Of a stretch of DNA of 64,000 bases, positions 35,056 through 46,365 are shown one piece after another. The notes beneath the pieces are model-generated. The model saw only the letters and a list, made by a program, of their open reading frames with translations. It did no database searches and was not told the origin of the DNA. This DNA comes from Ephydatia muelleri. Taxonomy: Eukaryota; Porifera; Demospongiae; Spongillida; Spongillidae. The stretch's first letter is position 1, and each line of letters begins with the position of its first letter. The position numbers and the translations under genes are program-made. The stretch is taken from assembly GCA_013339895.1 (NCBI GenBank), contig JABACO010000009.1, positions 7,854,253-7,918,252 of the forward strand, given 5' to 3'.

Positions 35056-36681
35056 AGCTCTCTTATTTTAAGTGACTCGATTTTTTTATTCATGGTGTGC
35101 TTATTGTGTCAAACCTTCAGCTATCGTTTTACTGCCATTTTAGGAGGGCTAGGCAATGCATCATTGTTGCACGTTCCCAGGTCATAATGGACCAACATGC
35201 GGGGGTAGATTATCTTGTTTTGCTATGTGAGTGTGTGATTTCAATACTTATCCGTAAATTAATGATTGTGCATGTTGTTGAGGTACGTAAACCACTTTGT
35301 TAAATGAGGTGTGCTTTCATTGAAAATGGGTTAGACACAATTCAGAAAATTATAAGCACACCTGACATAAAAACATGAGTCACTAAAAAAGAGAGGCTTT
35401 TAAAGCAGAGTCCATTCATATGTAACGAAAAACATTATCATATTGAACTAGCTACAAGGCTCAATAATAACTTGAAGCAATCACATCTCTACATTGTCAA
35501 CAACCATCTGAAACCTAGCTGGAGGCTTGTATGAACCAAAACTGAAATCACATCCTCCCATAACAAAAGGATGCTTTCTAAACAGAGACTCACACATGCA
35601 CACCTCAACATTTCAATAAAAGCACACCGTCATTTAGCACAAAGGTTTTCCAAGCACATTCTTCAACAGCATGCACTATGTAAATATATTACTGGATGGT
35701 ATGAAACTAAGGCCCTTAAAGCAGTAATCTTCAATAATCAAAAGTTCGTACAGATGGAATTTTACTTAAACACCCATTATTTAACACAAACACAAAGTTT
35801 TTCACTAATTCGGCACATAATTGCTCACAACATGGTGAAATAACACCACTCTTAAATTCAAGCATCACAAACCCACTTGCAACATTAGTCAATACTAAAG
35901 TAATTCTTCAAATCACAACTGGTATCTCCTAAACATGACAGCCTAGTATCCATGCTTAAGCAACAGCACAGATAGTGATCTAGTAACTAGCTATAAGACT
36001 CATAACTTTATAAAGTACAACCTATTTTAAAAACAGCACTCTTCTTAGGTGCTTTAAAAAAAATGGATTGTTGGATTCATCTCTACTCGATCATCTAATG
36101 GGTTGCAAAATTAGACAGTTAAGCACACCCTGCATGAAGGAACTAATAAAGCAGAGGGTCTATATCCATAAGCAGCAGTTAGCACACATTATGATATGGA
36201 AATACATGTAGCTATATAAAACCACAACTTGCTGCAAGCAAAACTGTCCTAAAACAGCTGCCTTCAGTGAAACCCCAACATAGAACCTGAAACTACAATG
36301 ACACCGCTCTTAAATCCAAGCATTGTAGCTGGTGGCTTATAGCATTACTGCATGATATGGTTAACAAAAGCAGCATCTAAAACATATACAGGTTCCCATA
36401 TTGTTACATTTTCAATGAAAGCACATGTCATTTAACAAAGTGGTTTACGTACCTCAACAACATGCACAATCATTAATTTACGGATAAGTATTGAAATCAC
36501 ACACTTACATAACAAAACAAGATAATCTACCCCCGCATGCTGGTCCATTATGACCCCAGGGAACGTGCAACAATGATGCATTGCCTAGCCCTCCTAAAAT
36601 GGCAGTAAAACGATAGCTGAAGGTTTGACACAATAAGCGCACCATGAATAAAAAAATCGAGTCACTTAAAATAAGAGAGCT

Positions 36682-36904
36682 TTAACTCTTACACGGGCAA
36701 GAGAGCAATATTGCGCCGCAGGTGCTATACTAAAGCCACTCTGTTTATCCAAGCAGTTAACACTTTGCAGTCAACAACATATTGATCAGTTGTTTCTTGG
36801 TCATATAGTGTAAGTTGTTTGCTAACTACGTTTTCCTGCAACGCACAACACTTTTTTTTGTACATGTGTACCGTAATAATTGGCTTTGCCCGCGAAAGAG
36901 TTAA
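36682..36904. mobile_element. piggyBac-like MITE nested in right foldback arm
   Basis: Mirror copy of 34833-35055, also TTAA-bounded. It sits at the same relative place in the arm, so it was present before the arms were formed. Confidence 0.75.
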
Positions 36905-38250
36905 AGCAGAGTCTATCCATATACAGCAAAAAACATTATGATATTGTCAATCGCAACCACAATTTGTGCAAATACAAACCTCTCTTAAATCAGTAATCTT
37001 CAAGTTCGTACAGGTGTATTTTGTAGCATTTTCAAGAACACAAAGCTTTTCTAGTTACACATTACACCTGAGTCTCTTAAAGCAGAGACTACTCTTAAGC
37101 ATGGCACCACACGAACATCCAACCATCTAAAACCTAGCTGGAGGCTTGCTAAAACACAACAGGAGTCTCCTAAGGCTGATACATAAGCAACAGCACGTAC
37201 ATCATAAACTGGGAACTACATGTAGCTAACAGCAAGGCCCAAACCATGATGCTCTCTTAAGACGTACAGTGATTGTGATCTGCTAAGAAACTCATAGCTT
37301 TATGCATTGAAATTAAAGCTCATACTCTCTAACGATATCATCTAAAACATAGCTCGAGGTCAGCTGATACTCTAAAATGTAAGCATTGGCCCCTAACATA
37401 AAAACATATATATGCATCAGTGCACATTATGATCTGGGAACTAGCTACAACCCTACCCAATCCTTTTTGGTCAACATCCGACAGTTAAGCACATCCTCAC
37501 ATAAAAAAACACAGTCAATATGCATAGGCAACAGTTAACACAGCTAAAAAAGCTCAAACTTGATGTAAGCACACCTCTCCAAAGACAGCTGTCTTCAAAA
37601 TTCATCTAACCCCAATTTAGGCCCACCCCAACCTGGGAATCTAAGCTGTTTAAAAGGAAGAGAGCCCATCCAGACACAAGCAGCAACAGAAATCGATCAG
37701 CATGGGATGGACAGCACACCTAAAACTTTACTGCAGGCTTGCAACATTTGTCAGTGCTTTAAAATAAAGTCTAACATAACTAAGAGAATTTGTTAAAGAG
37801 ATCGATGGTCTACACACCGACACATAATTAAGCAACAGCACAAACTATGATCTCAAACTAGAAATAAGGCTCGTATCCACATTTCCACGTAAGTTTAACG
37901 TGTGCGTCTCCGTTTCCTAACTCACAGAATGGCATTGCATGTCAAATTCATATCAGCCCGTAGTACCTGAGTGAGTGCCTGTCTGTACGATTGTGCTAAT
38001 TGGTGCGCACCACATTGTATGTAAACATGTAATTAGCACTGACTCGTAACACCCACGTAGGAGGTGGGGCATTGCATTTAGATCCGTCTCCGAATTGTAT
38101 CACGTGATAGAGCGTCTAAATTGTATTGGCACGATATTTCGTATTGCTCTCGTGAAACTACACAGCATGGTATATGTTTTCCCTGTACCAGATAAATGTT
38201 GTACTGACGTGTGAGGGTCAAATAACTAGTTTCTGATATGGGGTCAAACT

Positions 38251-38622
38251 GTGGCTTGTAACGTGCGTATTTTGATACTGTTCTGGGCCATTTTGAGTAT
38301 ATATGTTGGGGCATGTATTCTATACAGCAACGCATTTTGGTTTGTAATAATATGCTTCTTTACGGAGAGAAAAAAAGGTGCCGTTTCATGTCTCTATAGA
38401 ACTGATGATCGGACTGGGCACTGCAAGTTTAGGCTGGACTGTAGAACAAAGAAGAATACAAAGGATGGCCCCATAGCGCTATTAGTGCACATAATGTTAG
38501 ATGAAGTCCGTGTGTTTCTAGTCTCTATTCCACCTGAAGACCTACCGTCAAAGAAGACTTGGCATCTTGCCATGATAATGGCCTGGGTACGAGAACTATG
38601 CGGACTGCAGGTGTTAATTTAG
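38251..38622 (+). other. 123-codon open frame, function unknown
   Basis: Starts with a hydrophobic stretch (ILILFWAILSIYVGACILY), then a basic/cysteine region (GHCKFRLDCRTKKNTKDG) and a hydrophilic end. The first half could be a membrane span. No family recognised. It ends next to a MITE and may be a chance frame or a single exon. Confidence 0.25.
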
Positions 38623-38756
38623 TCTCGTACCCAGACCCTTATTCCCACAGCTGCGGATGGATTACATCACCGCTACGTGGAAAGAGAATTCATTTCCACG
38701 TAGCGGTGATGCAATCCATTCGCAGCTGTGGGAATAAGGGTCTGGGTACGAGACTA
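38620..38756. mobile_element. 137-bp palindromic MITE with 9-bp target duplication
   Basis: Almost perfect hairpin. Both ends are TAGTCTCGTACCCAGACC, inverted. Flanked by GTGTTAATT at 38611-38619 and 38757-38765. An 8-9 bp duplication suggests hAT- or Mutator-type mobilisation. Related ends occur at about 39436-39453 and 59849-59865. Confidence 0.85.
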
Positions 38757-38940
38757 GTGTTAATTAGCTGTGTTTCTTATCCTTCTACTCTAATATGATA
38801 GAACATGTATCAATATCATCTAACAGCTGTCTTTGGTGTTTGTATTGCTATATATAATGGTGTTCTAGGGAAAAGCAACCAGTCAGTCTCATAGCCAGCT
38901 ATCGACGACCTGAACTTATTGCTGACTCACCCACCACTCT

Positions 38941-39185
38941 TCATATGCACTGTTTGTACCTGTACACTGATTTTTCTAAAGATGCATATTTCAAAATAGC
39001 ACGATGACAAGGCACGCACAGGTAGCCGTCAGAAAATAGTTTTCTAGCGTCATCACGATCCCAACCAGTCCATGTACTGCTAAGTTCTCCAACGTAGTGG
39101 TGCAAGTACTGGATGTTACAGTTCCGAGCAACTTTCTCTGCTTTCGTTGCAAAACGGGGCAGGTGCAAACCTTGCAACAATTCAT
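38941..39185 (-). other. Minus-strand open frame, possible exon
   Basis: Reads LHLPRFATKAEKVARNCNIQ and later GYLCVPCHRAILKY, with balanced composition and a C-x2-C pair. No family recognised and no clear splice sites. Could be an exon of an unannotated gene or of a transposon ORF. Confidence 0.25.
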
Positions 39186-39351
39186 TTTTGGAGCCGAATT
39201 AGTTTAATTGCTTCAAGTAGAGATCATATATAGATGTTCTCTGCTTCAAGTATGCCCACGCAATTGCTTTTTGGTGTCTACTTAATTGGGTTAATTGAGT
39301 CTTGATCATTACGTCACGCTATATTTAGGTATAAACAGCGTCTTCAAAAAT

Positions 39352-39453
39352 CAGGGACGCTGGAACAAAAATCTTTGACGTTTCCCAGACCATCTGGACG
39401 TAGTGATTATACAGCAATAATCGCTTACGTCATAGAAGGTCTGGGTACGAGAC
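39352..39453. mobile_element. Degraded relative of the 137-bp MITE
   Basis: Right end GGTCTGGGTACGAGACTA matches the MITE terminus. The left end is decayed (TTTCCCAGACC). Confidence 0.5.
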
Positions 39454-40840
39454 TATTTTCGCAGAGTGAAATGGTGCAGGACGAAGAGATGAAAATAGGA
39501 CGTCGATAACATTAACCGTTCGTAAGTTATAGCAATTTGGTTATAAACATAAATCCACTAGGGGTCATTATCTCGTAGAACGTTCCATTTAATAGACTTG
39601 AAAGTACTCTTTCCTTACAACAGAACACAGTAAATGTACATGTACGTGTGTTTAATATGGTTTGGGATATAAGTACAGTAGTGTCAATGACATCCCAGTA
39701 CACAAAGGTAATCAAATTCATTTCTTTGTACCGCCAGGTCTGATATACAGTACATCAACAGTATAAATTATTCTGTAGTATTAATATAACTGCACGCTCT
39801 TAATTCATAGTACACAATGAAAATACTCCACCCAAATGAAATAAGACTCTCTGCAGAGATCCAATTTAATTAGTGCAACTGTACAGTCTGCCCTCCATAT
39901 AAGCTCCATGTTTGTTCCCTGAGCTTTGAGGAATTTGAGCTTGTAACGAATGTTGTTTTATTGCGTGTACCTCAATAACATTATGAATTTAATTACGTGT
40001 CAAACACATTAGACTGCATTTTGTCCTGCAAACACTTTAGATGCCTAAAATCCTCCTCTGAAAAGATGCCAATGTTGTCGCCCACAAACTGCAAAAGACT
40101 AAACACACTGTCCCCAGGTTATGAATTAATTTAGATACACACCCCTGAGCTTAAAAGGAGGGAACGAGCTTGTGTACTTATAAGGAGGGCAGACTTGTAA
40201 TCCAGTGAAGGTACGCCACACATAACTCTCTTACACTAAAAGTGTCCTTGTATTGTAGACACATTCTTGCGCAACAATTATAGCTGAGATCACTTTCACC
40301 AACTCAAGTGCTGAAATATACTTTTTTAATGAGGTGCATCCTCTTGAAGGCATCAAATAGACGCCATCAGACCATGTCCAGCTACATGTACTATAAAAAT
40401 GCTATATTTTGCATATGATTATCTTTGAGCAATATAATATTATTAAGACATAAAAACAAGGGTTGCTGTTTTATATAAACCTAATTTAGGAAATGGGCAC
40501 AAATCAGGATAGCAACTGAATCAGCGGAAACAGTAACGTCTATTGCTAGTCCGTGGGTGTGTGAGGGCGTGGGGACCCTCGCATGACGCAATCATTGCGC
40601 AATCTATAAAGGAGATATTTACATTCGTTATTGGCGGGATGTACAGCCGCAGTGAAAGAACGATCCGTCGCCCGGAAACTAATTCTTATAATACTATAGC
40701 GGGAGGGGATACTATTTTAAGTGTATTTTGGTCCATGTAAAGGAGGGAAGTAATGTATCCTATATTGCATACGACCCATGCGCAAGCCGCATCGCTAGTG
40801 TGCGACGGGAGAGACCGGGAATATTTCACAGCGTGCATAC
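39454..40840. other. Intergenic, no gene recognised
   Basis: AT-rich. Includes a piece related to the 17.3-kb inverted repeat (about 39500-39545). No coding signal. Confidence 0.4.
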
Positions 40841-40841
40841 G

Positions 40842-40843
40842 CT

Positions 40844-40930
<87 letters not shown>
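40842..40930. repeat. (GT)n microsatellite
   Basis: About 88 bp of uninterrupted GT. Confidence 0.95.
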
Positions 40931-40933
<3 letters not shown>

Positions 40934-41564
40934 GTGCGTGCGCGGGTACACGCGTAAAGTAATACATAAGTCAAGAACAAATACACACGTACGACTTATT
41001 ATGTACATGTATTTATGTTGTTGTGTACGTCAAAAATTGTTAATCGCGATCATGGCACACACACATTTGTGGGAGGGACGTCTGCAGTAACTTAACATTC
41101 TCACCAATCTCCCATTGTTGCTTACCGACCCGACGTGCGTTGATCACTAGTCAATTACGTGCCGCATCCGAGAGACCGTAGTTTATCTCTTTGGCCACTA
41201 ATTAAATATGACACACTTCCGCTATTCCACCCTGTTTTGAAGTGATGATTGGACGATCTGTTGTACGGTTCTAGCATGCAATGGAGTACATGCATTAGGA
41301 CTTATCTTCTGTTAGTATGCCACGTGCAGGATTTACAACTGGACTACTGCTTAGCTACAGTATATGATCAGAGATAATCGGCCCGGCACACATGAGACGA
41401 TATCGCCGGCGACTAGTCACTAGAAACTGTCGCTAGCGATATCGCTTTAGTGTGTGCGTGTAAGTCGCTGGCAACATGCATGTCGCCCGAAGTCTACTTT
41501 CAAGCGACCACTTCAAACAAACCACTACAATAATATGCGGCATTGGCTGTTAGGATCTTTTGTA

Positions 41565-41753
41565 TGGCGCCGAAGGCGCCCTCGTCCAGTGGTCGTTGTT
41601 GGGCGAAAAATTGCTACAAAATTTGAGTGTAAGACGGGTGCAATTTGCACCCGGAATCCGAATCCGGTGTCAAAAAACACCCGTCTAGCACCAAAAATTT
41701 TTAGAAATGTTTTGGCCGTCAACAACCACTGGACGAGGGCGCCTTCGGCGCCA
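41565..41753. mobile_element. MITE with GGCGCC-rich inverted ends
   Basis: TGGCGCCGAAGGCGCCCTCG and about 20 further bases (CCAGTGGTCGTTG) are inverted at 41718-41753. 189 bp, non-coding. No convincing target duplication. Confidence 0.7.
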
Positions 41754-42163
41754 CATTAATACTCCTAATCCGTATACAGTATTGTAACCGGTTTAGCCAC
41801 GCCTATAGTTGCCCCACCTCCAAAAAAAAAACCCACAGTGATATTGCTGGCGACTTTGATATGGCTATTTCATCCTAATTATACAGTAACATGGAAACGA
41901 GAGAGGAGTGCGCACGTGCCGGATCGCTGTGAACGTACTATGGCTGTTGCAGCGGCGTCAGATTAGAACTCGGTCGAGTCCAGCTACTCAGTGGTAGGAT
42001 ATCCGTATCTTAGCGTCATCGCACGGCGTGTCTACCTTGTGTCCAGTTCCCGTGAAATGTTGCACATACATGTACAATGTAACGCATCAATGGCATCCAA
42101 ACATGCATACCCTCTCAAATACCGGTCCACGAACGATGCACCTAGGTGTGGTCACGTGTACAG

Positions 42164-42166
<3 letters not shown>

Positions 42167-42202
<36 letters not shown>

Positions 42203-42211
42203 TGTGTGTGT

Positions 42212-42298
<87 letters not shown>
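42167..42298. repeat. (GT)n microsatellite
   Basis: About 130 bp of GT with two CTGT interruptions. Confidence 0.95.
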
Positions 42299-42301
<3 letters not shown>

Positions 42302-42858
42302 CAGGGTGCTTAAGGCTGATGTGTGCCCAGACCAATCAGCACCAAGTACAGTGTATGCTACATGCATGTGGCCGTTCTAACATATTCATGTGCACAAATT
42401 GTCTTCAGATTGAGTATAGAACTTTTGTGTTTGAATGGGGAAAAGATTTGAACAGCAATGTCATTTCTTCAATAGGATATCTTTGGGCATTCTCTGGATA
42501 CTGGTGTTAATGGGATATTGTTCATCAAGTACATAGCTAAATAGGAATGGGTCTAAATACGCAGAAGCATTGAAGCCTCGGTATAGCATAGGATAGGGGC
42601 AGATATGAGGTTGGCTGAGGGTCTGGGGTTTAGGGTGGTGCTGAAGGCAACCTAGGGAAGCCAACTTCGCTCCTAGTCCGAATCTGTCATCAAATTTCAC
42701 TTCTAGACACTTTTTGAAATGGTGAGTCTTCAGTGCCATACTGCACATCCACAGTGTCTGACAAACCCTTTTCCTTCGACAGTGATGTGCACGTGCACAG
42801 GTCACAGGTCATGTATACCTTGTCCCCACAACATGTACTTTAAATTTCTCTCTTGCAG

Positions 42859-45610
42859 AGCCTGGACTATGAAATGTACAACTACCCATATCAGCAGATC
42901 ATCAGAGGATATCACAAATGGGTGTGTTTTGTTTTGTGTTCCTTAAAATGCAATTACAAGTCATGCACATGTACTAGGGCTATGTCTGTGTGCTATGTGT
43001 ACATGTGCATACTTTTCATTGCAAGGTTTAACTTTTGGGATAAGAAATAGTTCTTGGGAATTCAAACCACCCCTTTTTTGACAAACATGACATGGGACAA
43101 TACAGTTTAGGACAAGTAAACAAACCTTTGATACAACAGGTGTGAATATTGTGCACCTCAAGTCGACCCACTCCTGTAGTGACACATACATGTACATCAC
43201 TATACTGTACATTAGAATACCATCCCAGGTGAAAAAAACGGCGTAATCGCGCGTAATTGTGCGTGAAAATCGGCCATAAACGCGCCAAATTACGCGGTCT
43301 TCAAAACGCTGTATCTTCTTGATTGTGCAATATAGTGGAGCTGCATTTTGCATATTTACAAAGCGGTCCTGTGTCTATAGAAGTCCAAAGATGGTTTAGT
43401 TTGCGATCCATCGTTCCGAAGATATTCACATTCAAGTAAAGGGCTTGATTTCGCGGGGTTTTGTACTTGAAGCCCGCGAAATCTTGCTCTAAGTTGATTG
43501 TGAATATCTTCGGAACGATGCATCGCAAACTAAACCATCTTTGGACTTCTATAGACACAGGACCGCGTTGTAAATATGCAAAAATGCAGCTCCACTATAT
43601 TGCACAATCAAGAAGATACAGCGTTTTGAAGACCGCGTAATTTGGCGCGTTTATGGCCGTTTTTCACGCACAATTACGCGCGATTACGCCGATTTTTTCA
43701 CCTGGGATCTAAGTTTAAAGTAATGCCCAGTCTGGCCTTTGGGCCACCTGCCATTGAGTGTGTGGTGTGTACACTTGGACTTGTCATGTGTACATGTACT
43801 GTACATGTACCTGCATATGTTTCATGTACATGTTGTATGATGTGCAGTGATGTTGTATGATGTGCAGTGATGTTGTATGATGTGCAGTGATGTTGGGTTG
43901 AGTTTCTTGTGTTCTGCATCACCATGAGTAAGGGGTGTGTGTTTCTAAACAGTGTGTGTGTACAGTACACTCCCTCAAAGCATTGCTCAACATCATCATT
44001 CCACCACTTGAGGGTTTTGCAGTGTTTATTTAGCACACAGGTCAACTGTGGTTAGAGGCTGGGGAGCCATGTATGGTATCTTGCTATGGAGTATGACACT
44101 GCACACTTGCATTTCTACATTTCCTGTGCACTGTACTATGTGTGTGGGCATCTGTAGCTGCCAGGGTTTGTCAGCATGCAATTCAAGTCAATATCGGCTC
44201 ACAGTATGTGTTAACCTGTTCATGTAAGTCACATGGATAGTGCAGCTGAGCATGTACATATACATGTACGTGCACATTATGTAGCTACAGTATGTACCAC
44301 TGTTGTGTGTGTGTGCATACTTACAGTATACATACAGTACATGTATGTACATATATGGGATTGCTATGGTATTCATTGTTGTCGTACATTTACATGTGCA
44401 TGTACAGTGTATACATAATATTCTATCATTTGTTTGTGTTTCAGACCTACCTACACATTACGTTCATGAGATGGCTTCTTGTGGGGATGATCGGGTGTGT
44501 CACAGGGCTGGTGGCCTTTGCAGTGAACTATGGGATAGAGAAGCTGCTGCAACTGAAGCATGAGCAGCTCGACAGTGGTATGTGTACGTTGAAGGAAAGG
44601 GGTTAAGAGATAATTATCCTGTATCGTTATACATGTACGTGAATATAGGGATGAAGAACTGTACACCCTATTTTACTCTTTCATGGTAAAGGAGCAATAC
44701 ACTGTATTGCGCCACAGGTGCTATTACTAAAGCCACTCTGTTTATTTAAACACTGCACTTTAACACTTTTGTAGTGACAACACATTTCAAAAGTTGTCTT
44801 TTGGTCATATAGCATGAGTTGTTTGCAAACTACATGTAGGTTTTTCTGCAAATGCAGAAATGCTTATTTCGCACTACTGTACATGTGTAGAGCAATGATT
44901 GGTTTCGCCCGTGGAAGAGTTAAATGGTTGGTAAATGGTCCTATTGGCTGGAAAGCTCTAACCATGATGGTTCTTGCAATGGCCCACAGCGGGATCAGGT
45001 TTAAGCGACCGTAGAGCTCTGAGATGACTTTGAACTTGGGTTGGGAAAAACTAGTAATTTATATTTAACATTAGTTAAAAAGTACTTCCATATACATGTA
45101 CACTGTAATACATGGGAGTGCAGATGTGCATGTACTCTATACATGTATGTACATGTACGTTGTACTGTATCATGTACATAAACATATATACTTGTTTGTG
45201 TATACACTGTACATGTACATGTATGAAAAGTACTGATTTCAACTCCTATGTGTGAGGGCCAGTTTCGGAATATTATGCCTGTACAGTAGACCATAAGTTA
45301 AAACGAGACCATAGAATTGTACAAGCAAGTTCTAGAGGGTGTGGATCTTGTGTTCAAGTGGGTGTGGCTCTTGTGTTCAAGTGGGTGTGGTTCTTGTGTT
45401 CTAGTGGGTGTGGTTCTTGGGTTCTAGTGGGTGTGGCTCTTTTGTTCTAGTGTTGTGTTCTGGTGGGTGTGGTTCTTGTGATCTAGTGGGTGTGGCTCTT
45501 GTGTTCCAGTGTACTTCCCCCTTTCTGGTGGATCAGCAATGTATGGGCTTCTAGTGTTGCTGGGATTCAACAGCCTGTTTGTGCTCATCTCAGCTGGACT
45601 TGTAGTACTG
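42859..45610 (+). CDS. CLC-6/7-like chloride transporter, three exons (partial)
   Basis: Exons 42859-42921, 44445-44577 and 45510-45610, with good AG/GT borders and consistent phase. Exon 1 reads SLDYEMYNYPYQQIIRGYHK, matching the ESLDYD segment before the first helix of endosomal/lysosomal CLC proteins. Exon 2 gives YLHITFMRWLLVGMIGCVTG and a second stretch to KLLQLKHEQLDSG (first membrane helix). Exon 3 gives MYGLLVLLGFNSLFVLISAG (next helix). CLC-6/7 proteins are chloride/proton exchangers of late endosomes and lysosomes. The next conserved box (GSGIP) was not found before the assembly gap at 46266, so the gene is either cut by the gap or truncated. A start exon was not identified. Confidence 0.75.
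43222..43708. mobile_element. 487-bp near-perfect foldback MITE in CLC intron
   Basis: Ends ATCCCAGGTGAAAAAA are inverted at both sides. Arms of about 215 bp differ by only a few bases, with a short loop around 43450-43475 (TTCGCGGGGTTTTGTACTTG). No coding. CpG-rich, so probably young. Confidence 0.85.
43831..43892. repeat. 20-bp tandem repeat, three units
   Basis: Unit TGTATGATGTGCAGTGATGT, almost identical three times, in the CLC intron. Confidence 0.8.
44671..44923. mobile_element. piggyBac-like MITE, third copy
   Basis: Shares ends (ACTCTTTCATGG and GTGGAAGAGTTAA) and interior (GCGCCACAGGTGCTATTACT) with the MITE in the foldback arms. More diverged, and lies in the CLC intron. Confidence 0.65.
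45345..45509. repeat. GTGGGTGTGGCTCTTGTGTT minisatellite beside a CLC exon
   Basis: About seven units of about 23 bp, running straight into the acceptor of the exon at 45510. The acceptor GTGTTCCAG is itself derived from a unit. Confidence 0.75.
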
Positions 45611-46265
45611 GTGTGTTGTGTGTTCTAATTGTCCAGTGCATGTACATCACCTGATGCATACTGCACAACTACACTATCTGTCACCACAAAACAAAACAAA
45701 ATAAGCAAACATATCTGTTGCATGTAATGTACTGTACATGTACATACAAATAGGTCTTCTTTTTTTGTTTTTTTATGGAGGGGGGGGGGGTCTGTATGAT
45801 GCAAAACATATTATCCATGGTGCAAGCAAATTTACTGTAAATTATAACCAAATATTTTATGTTAAACTAAGGTTGAGTTGTCCAAAATCAACTAAATGAG
45901 GCAGCAGAGGAATGTTAGGTAGCAGGTAGGAGGGTTTCAACAATATTAAATGAAACTGTGAACCATGTTTGTGCATACAGGCCGGTACAGTACAGTAATG
46001 TCTGACCTGTTTTGTGGAGTGTACTGTTTTCGATAATGTAATTTAGTTGAGTGTTTATGTAACCTTAAACTCATTCCAAACCAATTATTGTGGTAATGGA
46101 CCATGTCATACAGAATTAAGTGTTTTCACCACTCTCAAAGCAAAAGGCTTTTCCATGTACAAACATTTTTACTGTTTAGATAAGCAAAGTGGTCTTTGTA
46201 TATCAACTGTGGTGCAGTATTGCCTGAACCAGTCTTCTAGGAAGTCTTGCTCCTTATACATGTAC

Positions 46266-46365
46266 NNNNNNNNNNNNNNNNNNNNNNNNNNNNNNNNNNN
46301 NNNNNNNNNNNNNNNNNNNNNNNNNNNNNNNNNNNNNNNNNNNNNNNNNNNNNNNNNNNNNNNNN
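46266..46365. other. Assembly gap (100 N)
   Basis: Exactly 100 N, the usual placeholder for a gap of unknown size. Order and orientation across it are not proven by sequence. Confidence 0.98.

Larger units (their letters stand above)
33420..38111. mobile_element. Giant foldback element, 4.7 kb
   Basis: The two ends, TCTATCACGTGATACAATTC and its complement, start inverted arms of about 1.9 kb (33420-35330) and 1.7 kb (36400-38111), with a centre of about 1.1 kb. Mirror positions were traced at the outer end, at 33581/38013, 34341/37397 and 35281/36454. The left arm holds about 200 bp more, mostly near 33540-33600 and 33960-34100. Arms and centre share degenerate sub-repeats (for example AACCTAGCTGGAGGCTTG at about 35512 and 37131, and CTCTTAAA boxes). 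No transposase frame is present. No target duplication was recognised. It resembles the foldback class of DNA elements. Confidence 0.85.

Noticed and set aside
33420-38111. Reading the large palindrome as two divergent genes
   Set aside because: No open frame above about 90 codons and no domain. The mirrored structure itself explains the sequence.
40686-41090. Frames made of Cys-Val or His-Thr repeats (also 18475-18762, 21472-21690, 42028-42510, 51070-51365, 54316-54546)
   Set aside because: Pure translation of GT/CA microsatellites.
42461-42805. 114-codon minus-strand frame (KFDDRFGLGAKLASLGCLQH)
   Set aside because: Protein-like in places, but no motif I can name. It overlaps the region just before the CLC exon on the other strand.
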